Shown: one piece after another, positions 54,164 through 64,000 of the stretch
Layout: every line of letters begins with the position of its first letter
Position numbering within the stretch: position 1 is the stretch's first letter
Notes under the pieces: model-generated
What the model was told of the DNA's origin: nothing
Seen by the model: the letters and a program-made list of their open reading frames with translations, nothing else
The model's database searches: none
Made by a program: the position numbers and the translations under genes
Assembly (NCBI RefSeq): GCF_019393635.1
Contig: NC_057865.1
Location: 298,318,385 to 298,382,384 of the forward strand
Direction: 5' to 3'
Source: Dromiciops gliroides
Lineage: Eukaryota; Chordata; Mammalia; Microbiotheria; Microbiotheriidae
Length of the DNA stretch: 64,000 bases

Positions 54164-54225
54164 GGACTAAATTATTTTGAAGACTTTTCCAAACCCTGAT
54201 GTTCTTTGTTCTATAATGATGACAA
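54164..54225 (+). mobile_element. MIR, right half (outer layer of a nest)
   Basis: 'ggactaaattattttgaaga' then 'caaaccctgatgttctttg' and 'ttctataatgatg' are the end of the MIR begun at 53500. Confidence 0.6.
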
Positions 54226-54464
54226 TAATTAAAAAAATAATTACTATTGCTAAGAGTGTTTTATGATTTGCAAAACACTTTCTATATCATATCTCAGTTG
54301 ATCTTCACAATAACCCTGTGAGGTAAATATTAGAAGCTACCCATTTTTCACATGAAGAAACAGATGTTGAGTGAGGTTAAGTGCCTTGCCCAGGATCACA
54401 GTCAGTCTCTGTCTATATAGTGATTTGAACCCAGATCTTCCTGAGTCCAAGTTCAACACCTAGC
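54226..54464 (-). mobile_element. MIR, antisense, near full length
   Basis: 'tttatgatttgcaaaacact', 'gatcttcacaataaccctgt', 'gaggttaagtgccttgccca', 'tttgaacccagatcttcctg'. Confidence 0.75.
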
Positions 54465-55239
54465 TGTTTGAAAGCCCTTTTCTCCTCTGACATTCCCTGT
54501 TCTAAGGACCCTCCCACCTCTGAATTTCTTTCTTTATGCTTCTGACCTCCATGTCCTAAGATCCCTGCCAGCTCCCCCATTATTCATTGTAAGAGCCCTC
54601 AGACAGATGTGTCCTTGTTCGAACTTCCCTGGTGGCTGGGATCTCATTCATTTTCTAATGGAAGAAGAGTGTCCACTTTTGTATCCTGAGTTGGGGCTAA
54701 GAATTGTACCAAAACATGACCCCACACAGTGATCCCTCCTCAACTTTCCCAGGCCTTGGTGATCCAAGCTCCATGCCATGGAAGTTTGCTGGAGCCTCAA
54801 TGGCCACTCTGCGTGAGCCTTCTGTGCTGCCCAATATCTCTGCAGGACAGTGGAGGAATACAGAGAACAGGCAGCACATGTGCATGTGCTTGCAGTGGAA
54901 CTCACTGTTGTACCCGAAGCTCAGTATTGCAAGCCTCAGTTCACCCTGAAAATTCAATCCAATTCAGACTGTAATACCACCAGCATGGAATGATTTTTAC
55001 CTGTGGGCCAGAGAACAGAGGAACTGAGGGAGCAGAATGAGACAATGTATTTTGAGGGGAGAGGGGCTGTGTGACATTCTAGCCAGCCTGAAGGAAAGAA
55101 CCCACCATCTAACTGGACCCATTTCTGTCCCCTGAAAGTCACTGAAGCATGGACCGAGGTTGATGCCTGCAGTGCCTGGCATAGACTAGGTATTATATAA
55201 ATACGTACTCCCTTCTTCTTACCATCTCCCAATGTGTTT
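54465..55239. other. Unassigned, relatively GC-richer
   Basis: 54640-54960 has four overlapping open frames on both strands, of 81-86 codons, with no motif. Overlap in four phases argues for a stop-poor composition and not for a gene. Confidence 0.4.
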
Positions 55240-55415
55240 GTGTTTTTTTTTTTGTTTGTTTGTTTTTGTTTGGTTTTTTGCAGGGCAATGAGGTTTAAGT
55301 GACTTCCCCAGGGTCACACAGCTAGTAAGTGTCAAGTGTCTGAGGTCGGATTTGAACTCAGGTACTCCTGAATCCAGGGACTGTGCTTTATCCACTGCTC
55401 CACCTAGCTGCCCCC
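55240..55415 (-). mobile_element. Short tRNA-derived SINE, antisense
   Basis: TTTG-rich antisense tail, 'gcagggcaatgaggtttaag', 'cccagggtcacacagctagt', 'gatttgaactcaggtactcc', 'ctgctccacctagctgcccc'. Confidence 0.95.
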
Positions 55416-55489
55416 ACCTTCCCACAATGTGAATGGAGGTCAAGAAACTTTGAGATCCAGCCCTGGGGGTGGGGGTGGGGGGAGTTACA

Positions 55490-56229
55490 ATATGAATAGG
55501 AAGAAATAACAGGGAAAAAAAGACACCTCAGGATGAAGAAAACTCAAAGACTTTGAGCATAAGCAAAAAACTTAACAGAGAAAAACATTAAAAGTAGAAA
55601 GAAACATGGCCTTTAGCATGATTTAGCAAACAGATTCAGGCCTCTATGAATAAATATTGCAAAACAAAGGAAAATGACTCAATACTTAATGATGCAGGGC
55701 ACCCTGTGGAATTTGAGGAGAACATGAAGCCACAACACGCTGTTTCTGTGTAGATTGAGAAATGAGAATTGTGGAAGCAGAATCTATGGCCTCCACAGCA
55801 GAAATGATTGGTAGAAAAAACTTGAATCTACAATGGCAAGCCTCACCAAAAATACAAAAAGAGAAACAACTGTTTGGAAATGCAAATACACAGAAGTGAA
55901 GGACAATCCAGAAGAAAAAAAAGCAAAAAAGTGATAATAATAAAAGAAAACATGCTCTCAATGCAGGCAAAACATAAATATGTATAGTGATACTCAGAAG
56001 AATATGAAAAATTTAAAAAACTTGAGCACTGTGATATAAGAAAAACTACTTAGAACTTGTGAATATAGAAAAGAAAACAAATTGAAAAAAAAAACAAACA
56101 ACAACACATAGCTTGCCTCCAGGAAAAACAAAAACAAAAAACCATGGAACAAAAGCAAGCAAGCAAGCAAACAATAACAACAAAACAATAGGATGGCTGG
56201 AAATTTAATAAGACTATTTTGCACCCATT
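55490..56229 (+). mobile_element. Probable old A-rich non-LTR retrotransposon body
   Basis: Long A-rich strand with words such as 'gaaaatgactcaatacttaa', 'gagaaatgagaattgtggaa' and 'ctatggcctccacagcagaa'. Composition and phrasing recall L1-type ORF1 or leader DNA on plus. No frame survives. Low certainty. Confidence 0.35.
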
Positions 56230-56241
56230 AGAAAATACAGG

Positions 56242-56399
56242 GACAGCTAGGTGGCTCAGTGGTAAAGCACCAGCTCTGGATTCAGGAGGGCCTGAGTTCA
56301 AATACAGCCTCAGACACTTGACACTTACTAGCTGTCTGACCCTGAGCAAGTCACTTAACCCTCATTGCCCTTCAAAAAAGAAAAAAGAAAAAGAAAGAA
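56242..56399 (+). mobile_element. Short tRNA-derived SINE with target duplication
   Basis: 'gacagctaggtggctcagtg', 'gtaaagcaccagctctggat', 'gagttcaaatacagcctcag', 'tcacttaaccctcattgccc', then a GAAA-rich tail. agaaaatacagg is repeated at 56230-56241 and 56400-56411. Confidence 0.95.
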
Positions 56400-56544
56400 A
56401 GAAAATACAGGAGGAAATTTCATTTATAGTCTAGGAAAAAAATATAATAAATGAAATGCATCATATTCTATGATAGATGCATTGGAAAAGTCCAAATATC
56501 AGGTTCTTGAGGTCCAGGGGTTATGATTAGGGGAGGCTTCCTGG

Positions 56545-56718
56545 ACTAGGGACATTAAACATCATTTAGTACAATCTCCCCATTACGAAGAGGAACACAC
56601 TGAGGTCTAGAAAGTGGGAGAATGATTTGTCCAATGTGAGGCAGATAACAAGTGACTGAGATTAGATTTAACTTGGGTTTTCTGCCTTAACATTTATAAC
56701 ATCTTTCAGTAAACTATA
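56545..56718 (-). mobile_element. MIR relic, antisense
   Basis: 'tagtacaatctccccattac', 'aggaacacactgaggtctag' and 'taacaagtgactgagattag'. Confidence 0.6.
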
Positions 56719-56899
56719 TTTCTCCATACAGTCACAAGAAGACCACTACCTCAAGAGAAAATGCGCTTCAGTATTTTGCAATGCTAATTGTTAGTGGGGA
56801 GAAGGGAAAATATGGACCAGGGGAGAAGCTGTCAAAATCTTTAAAACTTATTTTTCTAGGGAAGAGTAATCAGACTGATACTATTGTGTCCAGAAGGCA

Positions 56900-57250
56900 G
56901 AAAGTAAAAACCCAAACTTGTGTTTTTACATCACCTTTATTCTATAATTTTATATATACAAATATACACCCTCCCCAGACAAACCATCCCTTGTAATCAG
57001 AACAAGAATCAGAAATAAAAATATAAAATAAGGTACAAACATAAACACACACACTCAGGAAGTAAAATGTAGTTCAACCAAATTACCCGAACATAGTAAG
57101 ACTATAGTCTCTTGTGTATGCGGTGTGTGACATCTTCCTTCCCTCACCTCTGCAAAGGGAGGAGGCATATTTAAACATTTCCAATCTTGACCATGATGCT
57201 TTCCCAGCCTTCAAGGGTGACTTTCTTCTTTGTTGTTGTTGATTGATCTT
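56900..57250 (-). mobile_element. Probable non-LTR retrotransposon 3' end, antisense
   Basis: 'tgtttttacatcacctttat', 'acaaaccatcccttgtaatc', 'cacctctgcaaagggaggag' form a phrase I associate with an L1-like or RTE-like 3' terminus in mammals. The minus strand carries AATAAA at 56940-56935. The family is not assigned. Confidence 0.4.
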
Positions 57251-58084
57251 TCCATTTCCATGATCATGTCCAATGGGTGCTGCTTCCGGGTTCTACTTAC
57301 TTCATATTGCATTAGGTCCAATGAGACTGAAGAAAGACTTTCTCCACAAGCAGACTGGTCCACACATGAGATGGCAAAGAGGTGAGATCCAAGTCAGGCG
57401 AGGTGTTCCAGCAGAGGATGGAGAACTTGAGTCCTGCATGGAGCAGGTTCAAAGACTTGCTGAACTCTGAGGTCTGCTTTGGAGAGAACTTATGACTGTT
57501 CGTGGGAGGCACAGAAGACAGAAAGCCCCCTGCTGCATCCGTACTGGCCTTCCTTGAGTTGTTTTCCCTGATGAAGCCAGAACAGCCTTTCTGTCCTGGC
57601 GCCCAGTGCAGATTTTTAGAAATCAGCTTCTGTCTCTTGCAACCGTTCTGAGCCTAGTCATGATCCCCGAGTCCATCACCCTGTGCCCAACACAGGCCAA
57701 CTGGACCTGGAGGGAGGGGCGTGTGTGTTTGTCTGCATGTTTGCGCTTACATTCTGATCCTCAGTAAAATGGATATCAGGCTAAGTGGGCTTCCCACCTC
57801 ACTCAAATCTTTGGAAACCTTAAAGTCCTTTTGAAAGGTGAGTTTTTACTTAATGCTCCCTAAGGACTTTTCCAGCACTAAAATCCTCTGATTCTTCCTG
57901 GCAGGCTTCTCTGATTTCCCTGGGCCACAAGTGAAGCCACCTTTCTCCTAACACTTCACATCTTTATCCTGCATATCCCCTGCATTGTAAAGATGGGTGT
58001 ACCCATCTCTTCTCTCCTATTTTCTGGAATCACAAGTGTCTCTGTGCCTCTTTAGGAAGGGCAGGGAAAGGCTTTAAATCATTG
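57251..58084. other. Unassigned, less AT-rich
   Basis: No repeat recognised in 57250-57780. Frame 57273-57470 (+) has no motif. L2-like words near 57900-57990. Confidence 0.4.
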
Positions 58085-58300
58085 CATGTCAGAGCTCACA
58101 CGGAGTCTAAATATCAAAGATCAGAGATGGGAAGGGTCATAGAGAATTGTTAGCCCAATGCCCCTATTTCTCCTTTTATAGGTTAGGAACCTAAGGTCCA
58201 GAGAAGGGCAGACAACGCTCCAATGTCACTCAGTCAGTGAATAGCAGACAAAGGTCTTGAACTCCCAAGACAACTCTCCCCTTACTACCTCTTATTCTAG
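58085..58300 (-). mobile_element. MIR-like relic, antisense
   Basis: 'gatgggaagggtcatagaga', 'ccctatttctccttttatag', 'ggtccagagaagggcagaca'. Confidence 0.65.
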
Positions 58301-59117
58301 CTCTTTTGATTTGATATCAACTATACCCAGGTTTTACTCAGCTAGTCGGTTCATTGGCCTCAGTTTTTGATGCCAAAACATTATTTTTAATCTTTGCACT
58401 TTATTTCTCTCCTCTGAGTGTGAAATGTTCTCAGAAGTCTATGCCTGGTGACCTGTGCTTTTAGCTTCCCATTTTCCACTAGAAAAGAAAAGGGGGAAAA
58501 TACATTGAGGTCATTTTAAGAATTTATTTTTCATGGGTCCTGGTTTGACAACATTTCAGCGTATGGTGATGGGTGCATCCATAAAGGAGAAGATGAGAGA
58601 GAGAAGATTCTTAAATGGAATTTATTGCTTTGAAATTCTCAGCTTTAAAATGATGATTTGGCTTTGACTGGTGTCTGGAGTACTCAGCAAGTGGAGGGCC
58701 AGCCGGAGATCCATTTGCAAAGGAACTCAGGGCATGAGGTACCTCTTGGCCCATTTTTGAGAAAGATTTCCTGGACAAGGAGGAATTCCTGGGTTTTTAT
58801 GTGGGGAAAAGTCTTGGATGGCATGTGTCAGGAAGGCATTTTCTCTGCAGCCATGGGGGTCGGTCAGGGTAGGAGGCAAAATAAGGATGTCTGGGAAAAT
58901 AGGAATGATTGAATCTGAAAGGAGTTGAGAGGATAAAAAAGGAGGAAAAGAAAATGGGGGAAATTGGAAGGATAGAGGTGGTCTACCTTTGAAGCTGATG
59001 GTACAGGCAAGGACTGTGCTGTCTTTGATCTTTATAGACCCAGTCCTCACCCCATGGCTATGTGGATAGTAAAAGGATATTGAATGTGCCTGAATGTGTA
59101 TAGAGAGAAGCAGCGGG
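58301..59117. other. Unassigned
   Basis: Frames 58658-58912 (+) and 58727-59212 (-, 161 codons) overlap on opposite strands. The longer is Ser/Pro/Phe/Leu-rich, a complement of a purine-rich plus strand, with no motif. Confidence 0.4.
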
Positions 59118-59236
59118 AGGCAATGAGGTATAATGGCTAAGTGTTTAGATGTGGTGTCAGGAAAACACTGGTTTGAATCCCACTTCCGACACTTCCATGG
59201 GGGGCAAAGCATTTCCCCTCTGACCCTCAGAATCCT
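59118..59236 (+). mobile_element. MIR/SINE head relic
   Basis: 'gaggtataatggctaagtgt', 'gtttgaatcccacttccgac'. Confidence 0.55.
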
Positions 59237-59570
59237 AGAATCCCAAGATCTGAGTGAGAAGAGACTTCAGCACCGCTAACGTGCCTCCCCACACACATGC
59301 TCATCTATTCTCCACTTGAATGTATTGAATTTCAGGGAGTTTCTTACCTTATTTATCAGTCCACTCCATTCTTTTAGATAGCTGAGCATTGGGAAGTCCT
59401 TTATGGAGTGGCTAAGTCTACAGATCAGTCTGGAAAGAGCAATAAGATTTAGATAGTTAGAATTTGGGTTTGTAGAAATTAAGGATGACTTTCTAACTCC
59501 CCTTAGACTATACAGGCCTAACCTCAAGAAGATTGCAGCCTCCTTGCATCATATCATTCAATTTAATCCA
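59237..59570 (-). mobile_element. CR1/L3 3' end relic, antisense
   Basis: 'atcctagaatcccaagatct', 'tctccacttgaatgtattga', 'tcagtccactccattctttt', 'gggaagtcctttatggagtg', 'tacaggcctaacctcaagaa'. Confidence 0.65.
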
Positions 59571-60379
59571 ATAAACATTCATTGAATGCCTACTTTGTTC
59601 AAGGCTTTCCACAACTAGCATCACACCACGTAATAAAAACATATCTCCAGATGAAACATCCCTCCCTGGCTTCCATTGCCTTAAACCAACTTATCTCTTT
59701 AAGCAGTGACCTTCCTTAGATGCATTTGGCACAGAGTTTATTTCCAAATTACCATTCGACATCTCAATATTCATGAATTTGAATCCTCTTCTCAGTAGAT
59801 GTCCCAAAGATTCTGGCCAGGATCATAAAAAAAATCAGGGATATTCTTTTGAATCATTCTGAATCAGTTGTATTTTTTCTTAATAAGCTTTTAACAATGT
59901 TTGAGTCTTGACTGTAAAAACTATATCTTTGAAAGTCTAAAGCAGTTATCATGAAGTATTGGGCATTAGGATTCTTTGTTTCTTTTCTATATTGGGATCC
60001 TTAACGTTTTTGTTTTTTTTTAATAATGGCCACATTTAATCTAGAGAAGCCTATGGATCCCTTCCCAGAATATCAAGTCAAATCATTAAGCATTTGTAAA
60101 AGTCCTACTATGTTCTGGGCAGTGTGCTAAAGGCTGAGACACCAAGAATGGTGATAACTCAGATATTTTTATATGTATAAAATAAAATGCTTAGGATCAT
60201 ATGTACACAAAAAGGAACAAAAATCCAGCTTTCAAAATATTGAAGAAAAAGAAAACATTTCTGCAGTCCATGTTAAGAAGTCTTGCTCTTCTAGACTCTA
60301 AAATCTGAGTTCCACCAGGGCATGAACTATTCCTCATCTAAGTCTTATATCTCTTGATCTCAATGCAGTAGTTACTTAA
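59571..60379. other. Unassigned; short MIR/L2-tail words
   Basis: 'cattgaatgcctactttgtt' near 59580 and 'tactatgttctgggcagtgt' near 60108 resemble repeat tails. Otherwise nothing recognised. Confidence 0.4.
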
Positions 60380-61660
60380 TAATTTTTTTTCTTTTTAAAG
60401 TTTTTCTACATTTTTATTATAATTTTTAATTAATTAAACAATAAGTTTATCTATTTACTGTTAAATTTTAAATTTTAAATGATTTCCCTTCTTCCCCATT
60501 TTTTTGGTTATATTTTAATTTCCGAAATATCTCCCTCCCTCCCTCCCCACCCCACACTAAAGATGTAGATTTATAAATATATGTAAAACTATACTCTACC
60601 TCCATCTATTTATCAGCTTTTTCTTTGGAGGTGGATATCACCTTCCTTCATAGATCATTTATAGTTGATTTGAGTATTTATGGTACTTAGAATAACTTGG
60701 CTGTTCACAATTATTCTGCAAAGAATATTGCTCTTATTGTATACAATGTTGTCTAGGTTCTGCTCCCTTCCTTTTTCATCATTTCATGCAACTCTTTCCA
60801 TGTTTTTCTAAAATCTACCGGCTCATCATTTCTTATAGCATAGCAGTATTGCAAGATAATCCTTTACCACAGCATGTAGCCATTCCCCACTTGATGGGCA
60901 CCTCCTCAATTTCCCGTACTTTGCTACCACAAAGAGAGCTGATCTAAATATTTTTGTACATTGAGGTCCTTTTCCTTTTCCCTGATCCCCTTGGGGAACA
61001 TACCTAATTGTGGTATTTCTGGGTCAAAGGGTATACACAATTTTCTAAGTGTTTGGGTACAATTTAAGATTGCTTTCCAAAATGGTTGGATCAGTTCACA
61101 GTTCTACCAACAGTGTATTTATGTCCCAGTTTTTGATAGATGTAATATAAATTGTTTTGATTTGCATTTCTCTAATCAATAATGATTTAGAACATGTTTT
61201 CATATGATTATCTATAGTTTTGATTTCTTCATAGAAAAACTGACTGTTTTTTCTTTGACTGTCATTTGGGGAATGACTCATATTCTTATAAATCTGTCAA
61301 AATTATATATTTGAGATATGAGACCTTTATCTGAAAAACTATCTATAAATCCCACTCCCCTAATTTTCTGCTTTCTTTCAAATCATGGCTACATTGATTG
61401 TATTTGTATAAAACCTTTTTAATTCAATGTAATCAAAATTATCCATTTTACATCTTGCAATGCTCTCTATCTCTTGATTACTCATCAATTCTTCTCCCAT
61501 CCATAAGTCTGAAAGGCAACATATTCCACGTTCTTCTAGTTTTTTTATGATACCTCATTTTATATCTCATCATCTATCCATTTTGACCTTATCTTGGTAA
61601 ATGGTGTAAGATATTGATTATAATGATTCTTTACTGAATCAATGTATGGGTCGACCTTTT
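60380..61660 (-). pseudogene. LINE-1 3' end with decayed ORF2, antisense
   Basis: Starting at the 3' UTR (60380-60620) it runs antisense into ORF2: 'gtagccattccccacttgat', 'gatctaaatatttttgtaca', 'gtggtatttctgggtcaaag', 'aaaatggttggatcagttca', 'tctaatcaataatgatttag', 'tcatcatctatccattttga'. The frame 61096-61281 on minus reads IDNHMKTCSKSLLIREMQIK, equal in position to SHMKKCSKSLMIREMQIK in the 6.3 kb copy. Stops and frameshifts are numerous. About 1.3 kb, 5' truncated. Confidence 0.88.
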
Positions 61661-63694
61661 AGAGAAATTTTCCATGTTTCCAAACAGGTGAATAGAAAAA
61701 AGAGCCATAGTATGTGAGCAATGGAAGGTTAAAAGTCCAACTTATGGGTGACAAAAAGTCCAATTTCTATTCATTTCTAGTGACTCCCACACTGAACGAA
61801 TACATCATTTTAATTTTATCCAAGATCCTCACCCAATCCCCTGTCTTAAAAAAAAAATGGAAGCCAGGCTCATGGCAATCAATTCTCAGCCTGATAATAG
61901 GCAAGTGCAGCTTTCAGACACCCCAGATTGCTAATGGGGATTGTGGGCTTAATTTGCTCAGGTCTGCATTCATTGGAGAGACACTCTATTATGCCTAATC
62001 ACTTCTTGAGAAGACTCATCAGTTCCTTCACATTTCACAATTCTTTCTAAAAGTGGGCAGCTCAGGCATCATGATTTCACTAACCAGGGTAATGCCATCC
62101 TCAGAGCAACATGAACTTTTGACCCAATACAATGAGGGGGCTAGGGAAGCTGCAGGTCATCCCTGTATGGTGCCTAAAATACTATTTTGTAGCAGGCATG
62201 AATTCAGACTCTTATGTGCTGCAGGTATGAGTGTGTAGCAAGGTTCTTAGAGATTTTGGCAGAGAAATTACATTGAGACTATTTGGCATTGAGCAAACTC
62301 CCCTCATGAGGGATCGTGGGGCATTCTGGGTGACTCTTTCATGCAGTGGTTATGGATGCCATTGGGCATCCCAGCTATGGCTGGGACATCATCCTAGATG
62401 CCATATTTCACAAACAGTGAAAAAACCTGGACCTAAAATAAGTGGCTTTTGAGGTTTGTATGGAGGAGATGGGTGTTAGTACTTAAACAGTTTGCTTCCC
62501 AGAGTTAGCAACTGCTGCTCAAAGACAAAGTCATGTTGAAATTTTAGTGTCATACCCAGGTCGAACTCAAGAGTCTGGGAAGGGGCCAGCATTTTGTGGA
62601 AATGGGTGAGTGAAAAATGGATAAATATTTTGGTCTAATTTGTGGTCTGGACACAGTGCTATATTTCAGGAAGCCCCGGTGCTATAGATCCAAGAACCAA
62701 AACCATAAATTCACCTCTCATATGAAGGTAAAGGCAGGAAAATAAGATTTGAACTCAGAAGCAGTAAATTTAAAAAATAATCACAACAATACTATGGTGG
62801 AGGTGGATTTTGAGGAGGTGAGTGGCATCGGAGGGACAGTGCCTACACTGACCAGCACCAGAATAACAGAGGACAGGGTGCTATGGCTAGCTGAAGGCAA
62901 CCCAGCTAAGTGTCATGGTGCCATGCTCTCTAGCTGCAAGCATCCTGCATCCATTGGCATACATGCACCCAAGACAATTAGGAAGGACCCAGCAGGTGTT
63001 GCTAAAGATCTGACCTTCTGACACAGAGCATAAGCACTTCCACTGCTCACTGCACACAGGACTTTGGGCAATTTTTGGTCCAGCACCCAAGCCAGAACTC
63101 ACCTGTGGCAGAGAGAACACAGGATAGAAGCAGAAGCAGGTTAACCCAGTGAGGGAACCCAACTCTCCAGTCAGGAAGCCTTGCTTGAAGAGGTTTCATT
63201 TCCTGTTTACTAATCTTCTACCTTTGCCAGTTCCCCAGTCGTGCTCTACAAACTGATTCGGGGAATGCCATCCAGAGGTTTTGTGTTTCCCTGATTTTAC
63301 TAGCTGCCTGCAGATAGTTTCCCAGTGGGGAAGAGGTTGCCACCCTCATTAGAACTATTGGCAGCAGCTGTTGCCTTCCTCCTCCCACGGCTCAATAGCC
63401 CAGGCTTCCTGATTGGGTAACATTGTGGACTTGGAAAATGAAACAGCTACGGAAAAGAGTTTCTTTTTTCAAACCAAATTTCAAACCTCTTTGATTCTCA
63501 TGAAAGCCCCAGTGTGGGAGCTTCTCAGGCTCCTAACTTTCTTCTCAAATTTTTGGGGTTTGTCGCTCATGAGTTTCCCTTTACTCATTTCAGGGAGTGG
63601 AAAAATCTTAATAATAACTGGCAGTTTTATCATTTTTTGTTTTAGATTTCCAAAAGTTTTCTACACACTAGGATTGGGAGTTTGGTTGTTTAAG
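61661..63694. other. Unassigned, about 2 kb, no repeat recognised
   Basis: The longest repeat-poor stretch in the window. The plus frame 62749-63021 (90 codons) and the frame 63413-63793 (126 codons) show no motif, signal or splice context that I can defend. The second runs into a MIR. It may be ordinary intergenic DNA or conserved non-coding sequence. Confidence 0.4.
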
Positions 63695-63815
63695 GGTTAT
63701 TTTCACTCTTTTAAAGATGAGGAGACTGAATCTCAATTCCAAAAGCTTAAAAACAGACTTTCTAGCCCTGGTTCTTCCTGTCTCCAAATCTAGCATTGTA
63801 TCCACCACACTACAT
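63695..63815 (-). mobile_element. MIR fragment, antisense
   Basis: 'cttttaaagatgaggagact', 'ctagccctggttcttcctgt', 'gcattgtatccaccacacta'. Confidence 0.65.
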
Positions 63816-63929
63816 TGAGTAGTGAAGTCAGGCCTTGAACCCCAGACTTGAGAATTGAAGTCAAAACTCACTGTATGGCCTTTTTCCTTTTCATGTTCTA
63901 TAGGCTTCTAGCACACGAAGACGTTGTTG

Positions 63930-64000
63930 AAGCTAGATAGCACAATGGATAGAGCACTGGCCCTAGAGTCAAGAGGACCTGAGTTTAAATATCACCACAG
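63930..64000 (+). mobile_element. tRNA-derived SINE cut by the window edge
   Basis: 'gaagctagatagcacaatgg', 'atagagcactggccctagag', 'gacctgagtttaaatatcac'. Only the tRNA-like head is inside the window. Confidence 0.85.

Noticed and set aside
54648..54974. Possible exon with several open frames
   Set aside because: Frames of similar length are open on both strands at once, with no splice-site pair or recognisable protein.
58727..59212. 161-codon antisense frame
   Set aside because: It has low-complexity Ser/Pro/Phe/Leu composition opposite a purine-rich strand, no motif, and it overlaps a SINE head relic.
1..64000. Bacterial, phage or other prokaryotic gene systems
   Set aside because: No dense gene arrangement, ribosome-binding sites or operons. 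The sequence is repeat-rich mammalian DNA throughout.

Overview
The window is vertebrate nuclear DNA, almost certainly from a marsupial. The evidence is many tRNA-derived SINEs of marsupial type (a short ~150 bp form, a longer ~280 bp form, and a CORE-SINE of MAR1 type), LINE-1 copies with a marsupial-type 3' end, and a deep layer of ancient MIR, L2 and CR1/L3 relics. Element names come from memory of the families and were not checked against a library. I found no exon of a host protein-coding gene. Nearly every long open frame lies inside a repeat or a simple-sequence tract, so the window reads as intergenic or deep intronic.

Layout. 0-6 kb: old SINE, MIR, L2 and L1 relics separated by unassigned DNA. 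6.2-8.3 kb: the youngest-looking LINE-1, a 5'-truncated copy with a 419-codon open ORF2 end and an 18-bp target duplication, splitting a MIR. 8.7-13.5 kb: a purine tract, a 1.3 kb CR1/L3 relic split by a SINE, and a ~2 kb LINE-2 carrying endonuclease and reverse-transcriptase remnants. 13.5-24 kb: sparse relics and mostly unassigned sequence. 24-28 kb: an internally deleted L1/HAL1-type element inside an older repeat, followed by a SINE with an 18-bp duplication. 28-32.2 kb: ancient repeats, nested SINEs, and a nearly full-length 7SL RNA pseudogene at 31.6-31.9 kb. 33-35 kb: an antisense L1 end and a candidate solo LTR interrupted by a SINE joined to an L1 3' end. 37.5-44.2 kb: three LINE-2 relics, one with two SINEs in it. 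44-50 kb: a pure (AT)31, many MIRs, and a SINE whose tail has become a 7-bp satellite. 53.5-54.2 kb: a three-layer nest (SINE in L1 in MIR). 55-64 kb: further retrotransposon ends, an antisense L1, and about 2 kb of unassigned DNA near the right edge.

How the parts relate. The nesting gives a relative order of activity: MIR, L2, CR1/L3 and a family-unassigned ancient repeat came first, then the long and CORE-type SINEs, then L1 and the short SINE. Poly(A) or T-rich ends and 10-18 bp target duplications show that the younger insertions used L1-type target-primed reverse transcription. I see no coherent new gene system. The most notable loci are the 7SL pseudogene, the SINE-L1 3'-end chimera, the SINE with a heptamer tail, and the L1 and LTR nests.
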